Shown: piece after piece, positions 11,901 through 22,200 of the stretch
Numbering within the stretch: position 1 is the stretch's first letter
Layout: each line of letters starts with the position of its first letter
Program-made: the position numbers and the translations under genes
Source of the DNA: Nemertoderma westbladi
Taxonomy: Eukaryota; Xenacoelomorpha; Nemertodermatida; Nemertodermatidae
DNA length: 49,411 bases
Reading direction: 5' to 3'
NCBI GenBank assembly: GCA_032718475.1
Contig: JAUCBJ010002146.1
Location: 1 to 49,411 of the forward strand
Notes under the pieces: model-generated
Databases searched by the model: none
What the model was told of the DNA's origin: nothing
Seen by the model: the letters and a program-made list of their open reading frames with translations, nothing else

Positions 11901-13892
11901 TCGGTTTGGTAGTTCGGAGATCTACAGTGTAGGTTAGTGTTCGGTTTGGTAGTTCGGAGATCTACAGTGTAGGTTAGTGTTCGGTTTGGTAGCTCGGAGA
12001 TCTACAGTGTCGGTTAGTGTTCGGTTTGGTAGTTCGGAGATCTACAGTGTAGGTTAGTGTTCGGTTTGGTAGTTCGGAGATCTACAGTGCCGGTTAGTGT
12101 TCGGTTTGGTAGTTCGGAGATCTACAGTGCCGGTTAGTGTTCGGTTTGGTAGTTAGGAGATCTACAGTGTCGGTTAGTGTTCGGTTTGGTAGTTCGGAGA
12201 TCTACAGTGTCGGTTAGTGTTCGGTTTGGTAGTTCGGAGATCTACAGTGTAGGTTAGTGTTCGGTTTGGTAGTTCGGAGATCTACAGTGTAGGTTAGTGT
12301 TCGGTTTGGTAGTTCGGAGATCTACAGTGTCGGTTAGTGTTCGGTTTGGTAGTTAGGAGATCTACAGTGTAGGTTAGTGTTCGGTTTGGTAGTTCGGAGA
12401 TCTACAGTGCCGGTTAGTGTTCGGTTTGGTAGTTCGGAGATCTACAGTGTCGGTTAGTGTTCGGTTTGGTAGTTAGGAGATCTACAGTGTCGGTTAGTGT
12501 TCGGTTTGGTAGTTAGGAGATCTACAGTGTAGGTTAGTGTTCGGTTTGGTAGTTCGGAGATCTACAGTGTCGGTTAGTGTTCGGTTTGGTAGTTCGGAGA
12601 TCTACAGTGTCGGTTAGTGTTCGGTTTGGTAGTTCGGAGATCTACAGTGTAGGTTAGTGTTCGGTTTGGTAGTTCGGAGATCTACAGTGCCGGTTAGTGT
12701 TCGGTTTGGTAGTTCGGAGATCTACAGTGCCGGTTAGTGTTCGGTTTGGTAGTTCGGAGATCTACAGTGTCGGTTAGTGTTCGGTTTGGTAGTTCGGAGA
12801 TCTACAGTGTCGGTTAGTGTTCGGTTTGGTAGTTAGGAGATCTACAGTGTAGGTTAGTGTTCGGTTTGGTAGTTCGGAGATCTACAGTGTCGGTTAGTGT
12901 TCGGTTTGGTAGTTCGGAGATCTACAGTGTCGGTTAGTGTTCGGTTTGGTAGTTCGGAGATCTACAGTGTAGGTTAGTGTTCGGTTTGGTAGTTCGGAGA
13001 TCTACAGTGTAGGTTAGTGTTCGGTTTGGTAGTTCGGAGATCTACAGTGTAGGTTAGTGTTCGGTTTGGTAGTTCGGAGATCTACAGTGTCGGTTAGTGT
13101 TCGGTTTGGTAGTTAGGAGATCTACAGTGTAGGTTAGTGTTCGGTTTGGTAGTTCGGAGATCTACAGTGTAGGTTAGTGTTCGGTTTGGTAGTTCGGAGA
13201 TCTACAGTGTAGGTTAGTGTTCGGTTTGGTAGTTCGGAGATCTACAGTGTCGGTTAGTGTTCGGTTTGGTAGTTCGGAGATCTACAGTGTAGGTTAGTGT
13301 TCGGTTTGGTAGTTCGGAGATCTACAGTGTAGGTTAGTGTTCGATTTGGTAGTTCGGAGATCTACAGTGTCGGTTAGTGTTCGGTTTGGTAGTTCGGAGA
13401 GCTACAGTGTAGGTTAGTGTTCGGTTTGGTAGTTCGGAGATCTACAGTGCCGGTTAGTGTTCGGTTTGGTAGTTCGGAGATGTACAGTGTCGGTTAGTGT
13501 TCGGTTTCGTAGTTAGGAGATCTACAGTGTCGGTTAGTGTTCGGTTTGGTAGTTCGGAGATCTACAGTGTCGGTTAGTGTTCGGTTTGGTAGTTCGGAGA
13601 TCTACAGTGTCGGTTAGTGTTCGGTTTGGTAGTTAGGAGATCTACAGTGTAGGTTAGTGTTCGGTTTGGTAGTTCGGAGATCTACAGTGCCGGTTAGTGT
13701 TCGGTTTGGTAGTTAGGAGATCTACAGTGTCGGTTAGTGTTCGGTTTGGTAGTTAGGAGATCTACAGTGTAGGTTAGTGTTCGGTTTGGTAGTTCGGAGA
13801 TCTACAGAGCCGGTTAGTGTTCGGTTTGGTAGTTCGGAGATGTACAGTGTCGGTTAGTGTTCGGTTTGGTAGTTAGGAGATCTACAGTGTCG
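2881..13892 (+). repeat. 40-bp minisatellite of about 275 units built from an exon end plus its 5' splice site
   Basis: The unit is exactly 40 bp. It consists of the last 32 nt of the AACS exon (tcggtttggtagttcggaga, then tctacagtgtcg) and 8 nt of intron (gttagtgt). The first unit is the authentic exon end, and copies then continue without interruption to 13892. Variation is confined to a few positions: C or A in agttCggag, T or G in gagaTcta, and C, A or CC-type changes in gtgtCgg. A shortened unit missing 8 nt recurs near 3836, 5231, 8626 and 9861. Each unit therefore carries a potential donor g|gttagt on the AACS sense strand. Forty is not a multiple of three, and gttag puts a stop in one frame, so read-through would end translation. 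The array fills most of AACS intron 1. Confidence 0.97.
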
Positions 13893-14577
13893 ACTAAAAA
13901 TTTTAAAATTTTCCTATAGAGGCTATTTGGTCTTCCATACAGTGGTTGGCCATGACGAAATAGCAATATCATCATTTAACAGCAGTTGACAGTCATTTAA
14001 AAAAAAGGTTCATCGGGGTATATATATTATATTATTATTATATATAATATAAAATAGTGTTGCCTGTTTTGCAAAAGCTTGAAATGTATTATATTCAGAC
14101 TCGCCGGCCCATCAACCAGCAGAAACGTGATTGGCCTATGTTTGTGCTGCTGCTTCCCAGTGGATAGTTACTGGATAATTACCCGTTCCTTATCCCTTTG
14201 GGTCTTCACACTCTAAATGTCATCTCTTGTCATCCTCCTGAGATTGGCTTCCTTCGTGAGGCGAAACATACCGGTCAGCTGATCACTGATTGCATGCAAC
14301 CATATAGGTCCAGTTGATTTTTAGTTTTTACATACTGTGGTCCTTGCATACCTACCTGTAAGATTTTTTTTACTTAACTTGCTTGACAATTAATTAAATA
14401 ACATTATTATAAATTCAACATAAAATGTTTAGAAATTAAACAAAATAAAATACACTATAATTATCTAAATTACCAATTTAAGTAATAAATCGATCTTCGT
14501 AAGGTGATTAGTGTTCAACGTGAATATTCACAATATAATAATAACAGATGTAATATTATGGTTTTGTTCAGAAATTG
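13893..14577. other. Unique part of AACS intron 1
   Basis: This stretch contains no coding frame. It holds an A/T palindrome of tatata and ttatta steps at about 14019-14056 and a moderately G/C-rich island at 14100-14330 that may be an old repeat. The rest is A/T-rich intron. Confidence 0.4.
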
Positions 14578-14601
14578 AAAAAATGAAAAAGCGCGTCACC
14601 G

Positions 14602-14672
14602 GGGGTTGAACCAGCACTATACGCACGTTTCAGTCTATCAGGCCTCATCAGTAGCGCTAACCAGTTCAACCA
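14602..14672 (-). ncRNA. Hammerhead ribozyme-like sequence, left copy (minus strand)
   Basis: Read on minus, the invariant core CTGATGA (14651-14645) and GAAA (14631-14628) are both present in the right order. Stem I pairs agcgcta before the core with tagtgct after the cleavage site (one G-U), and pairs again further out (ggttgaac with gttcaacc). Stem II is ggcct-gat-agact, with a G-U closing pair and one C-A mismatch. Stem III is three pairs (A-U, C-G, G-C) around a two-base loop, followed by U-A, the expected UH cleavage site, after 14620. This matches animal type I hammerheads with a very short stem III. The damaged stem II suggests weak or lost activity. Confidence 0.6.
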
Positions 14673-14861
14673 CTAGCCCCTGACATTCACTATCCCACCT
14701 AATCCACTTCTATTGAACAGGCAGTCTTAAGTTGCATATCCTATCTCTAACAGAGGACCTACCGGCCTCAAGTATGTTAGAGTGAAACATTAGGAAAGTA
14801 CAAATAAATAAATATTATTCAGCTCGAGTATTACTGCCAGGTGATATTAAACAAGGGACAA

Positions 14862-14934
14862 GTGGCTGAACTAGTTAGCGCTACTGATGAGGCCTGATAT
14901 GCTGAAACGTACGTATAGCGCTGGTTCAACCCCC
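14862..14934 (+). ncRNA. Hammerhead ribozyme-like sequence, right copy (plus strand)
   Basis: CTGATGA is at 14884-14890 and GAAA at 14904-14907. Stem I is a perfect seven-pair helix (14877-14883 with 14916-14922). Stem II is ggcct-gat-atgct, with a G-U closing pair and a C-U mismatch. Stem III is acg-ta-cgt (14907-14914), and A at 14915 is the predicted nucleotide 5' of the cut. The two copies differ at different stem II positions, which suggests a common ancestor with an intact ggcct/aggcc stem. It faces away from the left copy. Confidence 0.62.
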
Positions 14935-14968
14935 GGTGACGCGCTTTCTCATTTTTTCCTTTTCATTT

Positions 14969-14992
14969 TCTCTCTCTCTCTCTCTCTCTCTC
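14969..14992 (+). repeat. (TC)n microsatellite
   Basis: About 12 uninterrupted TC steps, 55 bp upstream of the AACS exon at 15048. It may also act as a pyrimidine-rich stretch ahead of that exon's acceptor. Confidence 0.9.
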
Positions 14993-15047
14993 CCTATCAT
15001 GCGACAAGATTAGGCTATTCTACTCAGAGTATATCTCTGTTTTTCAG

Positions 15048-15250
15048 TGGATAGTTTTCAGTACGTAATGGATTCGCTCTGTGTGTCGCAAACATCGGTT
15101 ATTGGGCAGGAACGGGCCGTTCTATTCGTTAAACTCGTCCCCGATGCTAAGCTCACCCAGGAACGAGTTGACGAACTGAAACTCGCGATAAGAGTTGGAC
15201 TCAGTCCCCGACATGTTCCCTCGCTAATTCTTCCTATCGGAGATATTCCA
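15048..15250 (+). CDS. AACS: Acetoacetyl-CoA synthetase, penultimate exon
   Basis: This exon starts after the acceptor ctctgtttttcag (phase 1) and ends at gatattcca|gtaagt (phase 0). It encodes the small C-terminal domain of the ligase: VDSFQYVMDSLCVSQ, then AVLFVKLVPDAKL, then RVGLSPRHVPSLILP, the AACS-conserved RHVP segment. The next intron's 27-bp array begins only about 35-45 nt after its donor. Confidence 0.93.
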
Positions 15251-15294
15251 GTAAGTTGTGATGATCTGGATTCAATAATCTTGTGTGGCTCATG

Positions 15295-17628
15295 TGTATC
15301 CAAATCTATGTGGTTCATGTTTACATCCGTTGCTATGTGGTTCAAGTTTACATCCGTTGCTATGTGGTTCATGTTTACATTCGTTGCTATGTGATTCATG
15401 TTTACATCCGTTGCTATGTGATTCATGTTTACATACATGGCTATGTGGTTCATGTTTACATCCGTTGCTATGTGATTCATGTTTACATACATGGCTATGT
15501 GGTTCATGTTTACATCCGGTGCTATGTGGTTCATGTTTACATCCGTTGCTATGTGGTTCATGTTTACATCCGTGGCTATGTGGTTCATGTTTACATACAT
15601 GGCTATGTGGTTCATGTTTACATCCGTTGCTATGTGGTTCATGTTTACATACATGGCTATGTGGTTCTTGTTTACATCCGTTGCTATGTGGTTCATGTTT
15701 ACATTCGTTGCTATGTGATTCATGTTTACATACATGGCTATGTGGTTCATGTTTACATCCGTTGCTATGTGGTTCAAGTTTACATCCGTTGCTATGTGGT
15801 TCATGTTTACATCCGTTGCTATGTGGTTCATGTTTACATCCGTGGCTATGTGGTTCATGTTTACATACATGGCTATGTGGTTCATGTTTACATCCGTTGC
15901 TATGTGGTTCATGTTTACATACATGGCTATGTGGTTCTTGTTTACATCCGTTGCTATGTGGTTCATGTTTACATTCGTTGCTATGTGGTTCATGTTTACA
16001 TCCGTTGCTATGTGATTCATGTTTACATACATGGCTATGTGGTTCATGTTTACATCCGTTGCTATGTGATTCATGTTTACATACATGGCTATGTGGTTCT
16101 TGTTTACATCCGTTGCTATGTGGTTCATGTTTACATTCGTTGCTATGTGATTCATGTTTACATACATGGCTATGTGGTTCATGTTTACATCCGTTGCTAT
16201 GTGATTCATGTTTACATACATGGCTATGTGGTTCATGTTTACATCCGGTGCTACGTGGTTCATGTTTACATACATGGCTATGTGGTTCTTGTTTACATCC
16301 GTTGCTATGTGGTTCATGTTTACATTCGTTGCTATGTGGTTCATGTTTACATCCGTTGCTATGTGGTTCATGTTTACATTCGTTGCTATGTGATTCATGT
16401 TTACATACATGGCTATGTGGTTCTTGTTTACATCCGTTGCTATGTGGTTCATGTTTACATTCGTTGCTATGTGGTTCATGTTTACATCCGTTGCTATGTG
16501 GTTCATGTTTACATCCGTTGCTATGTGGTTCATGTTTACATACATGGCTATGTGGTTCATGTTTACATCCGGTGCTACGTGGTTCATGTTTACATACATG
16601 GCTATGTGGTTCTTGTTTACATCCGTTGCTATGTGGTTCATGTTTACATCCGTTGCTATGTGGTTCTTGTTTACATCCGTTGCTATGTGGTTCATGTTTA
16701 CATCCGTTGCTATGTGGTTCATGTTTACATACATGGCTATGTGGTTCATGTTTACATCCGGTGCTACGTGGTTCATGTTTACATACATGGCTATGTGGTT
16801 CTTGTTTACATCCGTTGCTATGTGGTTCATGTTTACATTCGTTGCTATGTGATTCATGTTTACATTCGTTGCTATGTGGTTCAAGTTTACATCCGTTGCT
16901 ATGTGGTTCATGTTTACATCCGTTGCTATGTGGTTCAAGTTTACATCCGTTGCTATGTGGTTCATGTTTACATCCGTTGCTATGTGGTTCATGTTTACAT
17001 CCGTTGCTATGTGGTTCATGTTTACATCCGTTGCTATGTGGTTCATGTTTACATCCGTTGCTATGTGGTTCATGTTTACATCCGTTGCTATGTGGTTCAT
17101 GTTTACATCCGTTGCTATGTGGTTCATGTTTACATACATGGCTATGTGTTTCTTGTTTACATCCGTTGCTATGTGGTTCATGTTTACATCCGTTGCTATG
17201 TGGTTCATGTTTACATACATGGCTATGTGTTTCTTGTTTACATCCGTTGCTATGTGGTTCATGTTTACATCCGTTTCTACGTGGTTCATGTTTACATACA
17301 TGGCTATGTGGTTCTTGTTTACATCCGTTGCTATGTGGTTCATGTTTACATTCGTTGCTATGTGGTTCATGTTTACATACATGGCTATGTGGTTCTTGTT
17401 TACATCCGTTGCTATGTGGTTAATGTTTACATCCGTTGCTATGTGGTTCATGTTTACATCCGTTGCTATGTGGTTCATGTTTACATCCGTTGCTATGTGG
17501 TTCATGTTTACATCCGTTGCTATGTGGTTCTTGTTTACATTCGTTGCTATGTGGTTCATGTTTACATCCGTTGCTATGTGGTTCATGTTTACATCCGTTG
17601 CTATGTGGTTCATGTTTACATTCGTTAA
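15295..17628 (+). repeat. 27-bp minisatellite of about 86 units in AACS intron 2
   Basis: The unit is tgtggttcatgtttacatc followed by cgttgcta. Common variants are the tacatggcta type, attcgttgc, gtgattcat and ggttcttgt. The unit is nine codons long and free of stops, so long frames appear on both strands (up to 908 codons on minus), but this is a by-product of the period. It starts about 40 nt after the AACS donor at 15251 and ends before ttcgttaaataaaatc. Confidence 0.97.
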
Positions 17629-17642
17629 ATAAAATCTACTAA

Positions 17643-18060
17643 CATTCTCGCTATGGGGGTTTTCCTTGTCAAGGATTTCATTTCCGCTGTCAGTTTTCTC
17701 TTTTGACCCTATCCAGACTGTCTGTCGGTCTATCTGTCGGTCTGTCTGTCGGTCTGTCTGTCCGTCAAAAGTATAAGGAATCACATTAGCTAATTAAAAT
17801 TCTAGCTATGGGAGTTTTCCTGGTCAAGGATTTCATTTCCGCTGTCAGTTTTCACTTTTGACCCTATCCAGACTGTCTGTCGGTCTGTCTGTCGGTCTGT
17901 CTGTCGGTCTGTCTGTCCGTCAAAAATATAAGGAATCACAATAGCTAATTAAAATTATTTCTATGGGGGTTTTCCTGGTCAAGGATTTCATTTCCGCTGT
18001 CAGTTTTCACTTTTGACCCTATCCAGACTGTCTGTCGGTCTGTCTGTCGGTCAGTCTGTT
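17643..18060 (+). repeat. Three tandem copies of a unit of about 157 bp with internal TCTG repeats
   Basis: Copies start near 17648, 17804 and 17961. Each holds ctatgggggttttcctggtc, a stretch ending in gaccctatccagactg, and then a (tctgtcgg)n-type microsatellite. The third copy is cut short. Nothing here codes for protein. Confidence 0.85.
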
Positions 18061-18277
18061 TAGGATTTTTTGTTTAGGCTGTTTAGTCAGTTTAGGCCTA
18101 CCTTACTGCAGTACTGCCTTATTCTGTTATAGCTAAAATCTGGTAGGATGTAAGCAGGTCTGCAGTAGGTCTACCGGTGGTTAAATTACAGTAGATACAA
18201 GCTGAAATGCTAACATATAGAAGCATGTACTTAATAGTCCAGCAACATTTTCCCTTCTTAGAAATCGAATAAATGTC

Positions 18278-18506
18278 ATGGAACATACGTGTGTGTCATG
18301 GCGCAATACCCATGGAACAGACGTATGTGCCATGGCGCAATAGCCATGGAACAGACGTATGTACCATGGCGCAATACCCATGGAACAGACGTATGTGCCA
18401 TGGCGCAATACCCATGGAACAGACGTATGTGCCATGGCGCAATACCCATGGAACAGACGTATGTGCCATGGCGCAATACCCATGGAACAGACGTATGTGC
18501 CATGGT
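18278..18506 (+). repeat. 34-bp tandem repeat of about seven units
   Basis: The unit joins catggcgcaatacccatgg to aacagacgtatgtgc. Two CCATGG-type palindromes per unit put ATG on both strands, which creates several spurious short frames. It sits near the 3' end of AACS intron 2. Confidence 0.92.
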
Positions 18507-18553
18507 ACCGAAAGGGTTAAACATTATTTAATATTAAATATTTTATTTATTAG

Positions 18554-18715
18554 TACACAAATAATGGTAAGAAGATTGAGATTGCGGTTCGCAGAATACT
18601 TGCAGGTGAGAATGTGGATGACAGAGAGGCGATATCGAACCCAGAATCCCTGGATCTATTCCAGAACATTCCAGAACTATTAGAGTACCACAGCCAATTA
18701 TCTTACTCCTGTTAA
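18554..18715 (+). CDS. AACS: Acetoacetyl-CoA synthetase, last coding exon
   Basis: The acceptor is atttatttattag before 18554 (phase 0), giving the join GDIP-YTNNGKK. NGKK carries the catalytic lysine of the ANL A10 motif, which makes the acyl-adenylate and is the usual site of regulatory acylation. Then come IEIAVRRILAGENV and the family's C-terminal SNPESLDLFQNIPEL, followed by 13 lineage-specific residues and a TAA at 18713-18715. With the two upstream exons this gives about 206 residues, roughly the last third of AACS. Confidence 0.93.
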   Translation, partial: YTNNGKKIEIAVRRILAGENVDDREAISNPESLDLFQNIPELLEYHSQLSYSC

Positions 18716-18796
18716 ACTATATTTATTGGATAATATCTGTCGTAATAATTATGTTTTATTCAAAGATTTGCGGTTCTTTGTTTATATTGTGTTGGT

Positions 18797-18802
18797 AATA
18801 AA
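18797..18802 (+). promoter_or_regulatory. AACS: Candidate AACS poly(A) signal
   Basis: AATAAA lies 82 bp after the AACS stop codon. A second candidate is near 18907. Confidence 0.6.
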
Positions 18803-19110
18803 TATGTTTCCGGTCAAGATGTAACTGTTGAACTCGATACAACATAAAAAGGGTTTTTATTTAGACGCATCTTTAATTTATTATTGAGGTTTTAACATTT
18901 ATAAGAATAAAACGATATAAATAAAACTAGAAAATTCACATAAATGATAAATTTAACGCGGCGTAATCTCGACAGACATAATAATTATTCGGTTTAAAAA
19001 AGTTCCTATTTCTTGAATGAAGGTTTATTTTTCTCCCCCAATCTATTCCTACTAAAGTACCGGTACTAAACTAAACTCTACCTATACTGTTCTCTAGTAC
19101 CGGTACTAAA
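18803..19110. other. Convergent intergenic space between AACS and the aminopeptidase
   Basis: This A/T-rich stretch contains the presumed cleavage sites of both genes. The aminopeptidase signal is at 19024-19029, and a 40-bp direct duplication begins at 19057. I see no other gene. Confidence 0.5.
19024..19029 (-). promoter_or_regulatory. Candidate aminopeptidase poly(A) signal
   Basis: AATAAA on minus, about 82 bp after the aminopeptidase stop codon at 19111-19113. Confidence 0.6.
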
Positions 19111-19136
19111 CTAAACTCTACCTATACTGTTTTCTA
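19057..19136 (-). repeat. 40-bp direct duplication spanning the aminopeptidase stop codon
   Basis: Two copies, 19057-19096 and 19097-19136, of a unit starting agtaccggtactaaactaaa differ at one base. The right copy (upstream in the gene) contains the last codons and the TAG. The left copy repeats them in the 3' UTR. Confidence 0.9.
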
Positions 19137-19254
19137 GTTGTTTGTAATTCAACGCAATCCATTGCTCGTTCACTTTTATCATCTCCAAAATCTTCTCGAA
19201 TTCGTAAGCAGTCGCTCCTAGATGCTCTGATTTATCCTGGACGAAGGACTTCAC
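19111..19254 (-). CDS. Aminopeptidase exon 14 (terminal)
   Basis: The acceptor is acgtatag before 19254, phase 0, matching exon 13. It encodes [20 protein letters not shown] and [19 protein letters not shown], typical of the M1 C-terminal helices. The stop TAG is at 19113-19111. It is 9.4 kb from exon 13. Confidence 0.88.
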   Translation of the reverse strand: MKSFVQDKSEHLGATAYEFEKILEMIKVNEQWIALNYKQLENSIGRV

Positions 19255-22200
19255 CTATACGTAAACAAATATTATTGTTAGACAGTAGAGGTGATAATTA
19301 GGTGAACTTTTGATGCATTAACGAGTTGTCTGTCGTCGTCCAATTTTTGATCGCTTATAACTCAGTCATTCCTTGCTGAAATTAAACCAAACTTGGTACG
19401 TATGTAGTCTCGTGCTGCTCGATAGCCCCACGAAGTGTAACACGTGCGTACGTAAATTGTGGGAATATTTCGCTATGAAACGAAAGCTTTAATACCAACA
19501 TATGGTGTAAATAAAATAAACATGCACATAAAGGTAGGTAGGCCTACTGTAAAATATGAAAGTTGTTATGTGACCATATAATACTGTATTGTATGACAGA
19601 TAATGGAAAATGGGATACACATTATTTATAGGTTATTTGGGGATGGGGATATAATAAAATGAATATATAATTTAATAAAAATAGTAAAAATATATATAAT
19701 ATAATAAAATGTCGTTGCACGGTTGAAATATTGTACAATTCAATGTTTGGTTATAGCGTGGCTGGGGGAAGTTTTAAAATAGATCGTGTAAAAATTAGAA
19801 TAGATCATTTCACGGCGTACAGGAACAGTGAGCGTTTTACTGTTGTTAGTAGAGTCGGGACGCCAGTGCAACTGAGGCCGTGGTCCTTGTCCGTCGCCTG
19901 GTCGTCGCAGAGACGGCAGACGCATGTGGGGGTCGGCCGCCAACACCCTTTACTGCGGCAGAGCTTGTGGTGCGAGCCATTGGAGATGAATTGGGCTGCA
20001 GCGCGGCGCCTGTAGCCTGTGAGTTCGAGGAGGGAGAGCTCGCCGTTCTCTGCAGGGCGGTCGACCGCGTTTAGGTTTGCCGTGGTGGAGGCGTATTTGC
20101 TCACCCCGCACCACAGTTTCCAGTAGAACGCGCGAACGAGCACCACGTGTGGTAAGCTGGGCGCGTCGGCCGCGGAAACGCCGTAGACGGAGCAACCGTA
20201 TTTGGTAGACGGAAGGACAACCGCGCGCCACAATCGACCAGCTGATACAATTGATATGTTATTGAAATTGACCCGGGAAGCCAATCTCATGCAGGAGGAG
20301 ATCCCTCGTTTATGCAGGTGAGTGTAGTGACCGGACGCACAAGCAGTGGTTGTCAGTACGACTCCGAGGTACTCGAAAGAGTTGACGAACTCGAGAGGCG
20401 ATCCTTGGTACATGAGGATGTCCGACTTACAAAGCCGACCACCGCGCCAGAATTTCATGGCCTTTGTTTTGGATTTATTAACGATCAGATCGTATTCTTT
20501 GCAATAGTCGGAGAGGTTGTCGAGTCCCGCTTGTACTTCTGCGATGGTGGTTCCGGTGATGGCTACATCATCAGCGTACATGAACAGGAGGCACCCAACA
20601 GCGAGTATTACAACTGGGAGATCGTAGAGAAATAGACTGAACAAGAGAGGTGACAGTTTATCTCCCTGGACAACTCCAATCGTTTGTGTTATGGGGTCCA
20701 TGACGAAAACACCAAGGCAGATGCAGACGTAGTTGGTTGATAACAGTGCCCAGAGGGCAGCGACGAACGCCCGACTGACGCCCAACTCGGAGAGTTTGAA
20801 GCATAGCTTCCTGCGGTTAACCGAGTCGAAAGCTTTTGAAAAGTCGACGAACACGCAGTACACGTGTCCTCCGGGGTTTCGCAAAGTCTCTCGGATTAGT
20901 GTAATCAGCTTCGTAGCCGCTTGTATCGTAGAACGCCCCTTGCGGAAACCGTACTGGCAGTATGGGAGAATTCCTGAGGATTCCGTCCAGGGGGTATAGC
21001 CGATTATATAATATAGTCGTGTATGTCTTTAGTAGGCAGGAAAGTAGAGCGATTCCCCGATACGAATTCGGGGAGACTTTAGGGCCCTTTCCTTTATAAA
21101 GGGGGAGAAGATATGAGGTCAGCCAAAGAGCCGGGCAGGTTGCCGCCGACAGACACGTCGAGAACAGAGTGAGGAGAAATGGAAGAAGAAAACTGAAACC
21201 GAGTTTCATAGATTCATTAAAAAACCCGTCGGGACCCGCAGCTTTGTGATTCTTCTGTGAATGAACGGCGGAGGTAACTTCATCTGCATCTATCGGGTGG
21301 TCCAGGAATGGTATTGGTTGTTCCGGTAGGACGGGGAGTTTGGTGTCGACGTCGCGAGTAAGTAGACTGATGAAGTGGGATGACCAGTCCTCTGAGGCAA
21401 CCTGTTGCGGTGCGGAGTGTTGGCGTTTTGCTTTCGTTATATTCCAGAAGACCGTGTGGTCGGCCTCGCATCGGTCAATGAGGTTCTGTTCTTTCTGAGC
21501 CTCGTATGAACTCTTCTTGGATCGAAGTTGCGATATATAGGTACGTTTCAGTTGGCAGTATTCCTCTCGGTTCGAGTCATTCGGATGCACACGAACGCGT
21601 TGATGACTGGCCTTTACAGTACGTTGGAGCTCGTAGCAGTCTTTTGTAAACCACGGTTTAGACGTTTTCTTCTGGCGAGACGCTGCTGCGCCTCTCAATG
21701 CATCAGTAATGTAGTTGCAGGCACCGTCGATATCATGTTCTGCTAAATTGTTAAAGTCATTGATATTCATTGACAGTTTGTCTACGAGAACATCAGTGTC
21801 AATGTCATTGATTCGTTGAGCGCGTTCGTTCCGTGGGGGCGAGGCAGATAGTGTTGCGATACAGGTTGAAACCCATTGATGTTTGCAGTTTATTGTGGTT
21901 AGAACTGACACATCTGTAATATCTATTAAACTGGGGTCAATAAATGTAAGGTCAATGACACTGTGGCCATTCCAGCAAATATAGGTTGGTGTATCCGGGT
22001 CGGTTATACAGACTAGACCCAGTCCGGCGAGTCCGTCGCATAGCAGGTCACCACGAGAACTGCTGTCCCCGTCGATGCGGCAATTAAAATCCCCAGCGAG
22101 CAGGAGCGGCGCTGTAGAACGAATGCGAGTAGCCGTAATGATAGGGATGAGTTCTAGTAGGATATCGGTAACATCGGTTTTTGGCTTGTAGTACGCGGAT

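Larger units (their letters stand above)
14578..14962. mobile_element. Small non-autonomous element with about 95-bp inverted ends, each holding a hammerhead-like core
   Basis: The left arm (about 14580-14675) and right arm (about 14862-14960) are inverted copies sharing gcgcgtcaccgggggttgaa, gtttcag, atcaggcctcatcag and tagcgct in the same order. The spacer of about 185 bp codes for nothing. Inverted arms with a short spacer suggest a fold-back or MITE-like element, or two opposed insertions of one ribozyme-bearing retroelement. No target-site duplication was confirmed. It lies in AACS intron 1, just before a (TC)n tract. Confidence 0.6.

Noticed and set aside
2913-13892. Telomere-like GGTTAG steps in the 40-bp units
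   Set aside because: One GGTTAG per 40 bp, inherited from the splice donor, is not a telomeric repeat.
14228-14282. Possible third hammerhead (ctgaga ... gaggcgaaac)
   Set aside because: The core lacks one base of CTGANGA and no convincing stem I or stem III pairs.
15058-17784. A 908-codon minus frame and 781/712-codon plus frames of a 9-residue repeat
   Set aside because: The 27-bp unit has no stop in any frame, so all frames are open. The region is an AACS intron bounded by good splice sites.
20312-20635. Plus-strand frame of 107 codons
   Set aside because: Antisense shadow of the reverse transcriptase domain of the minus-strand LINE.
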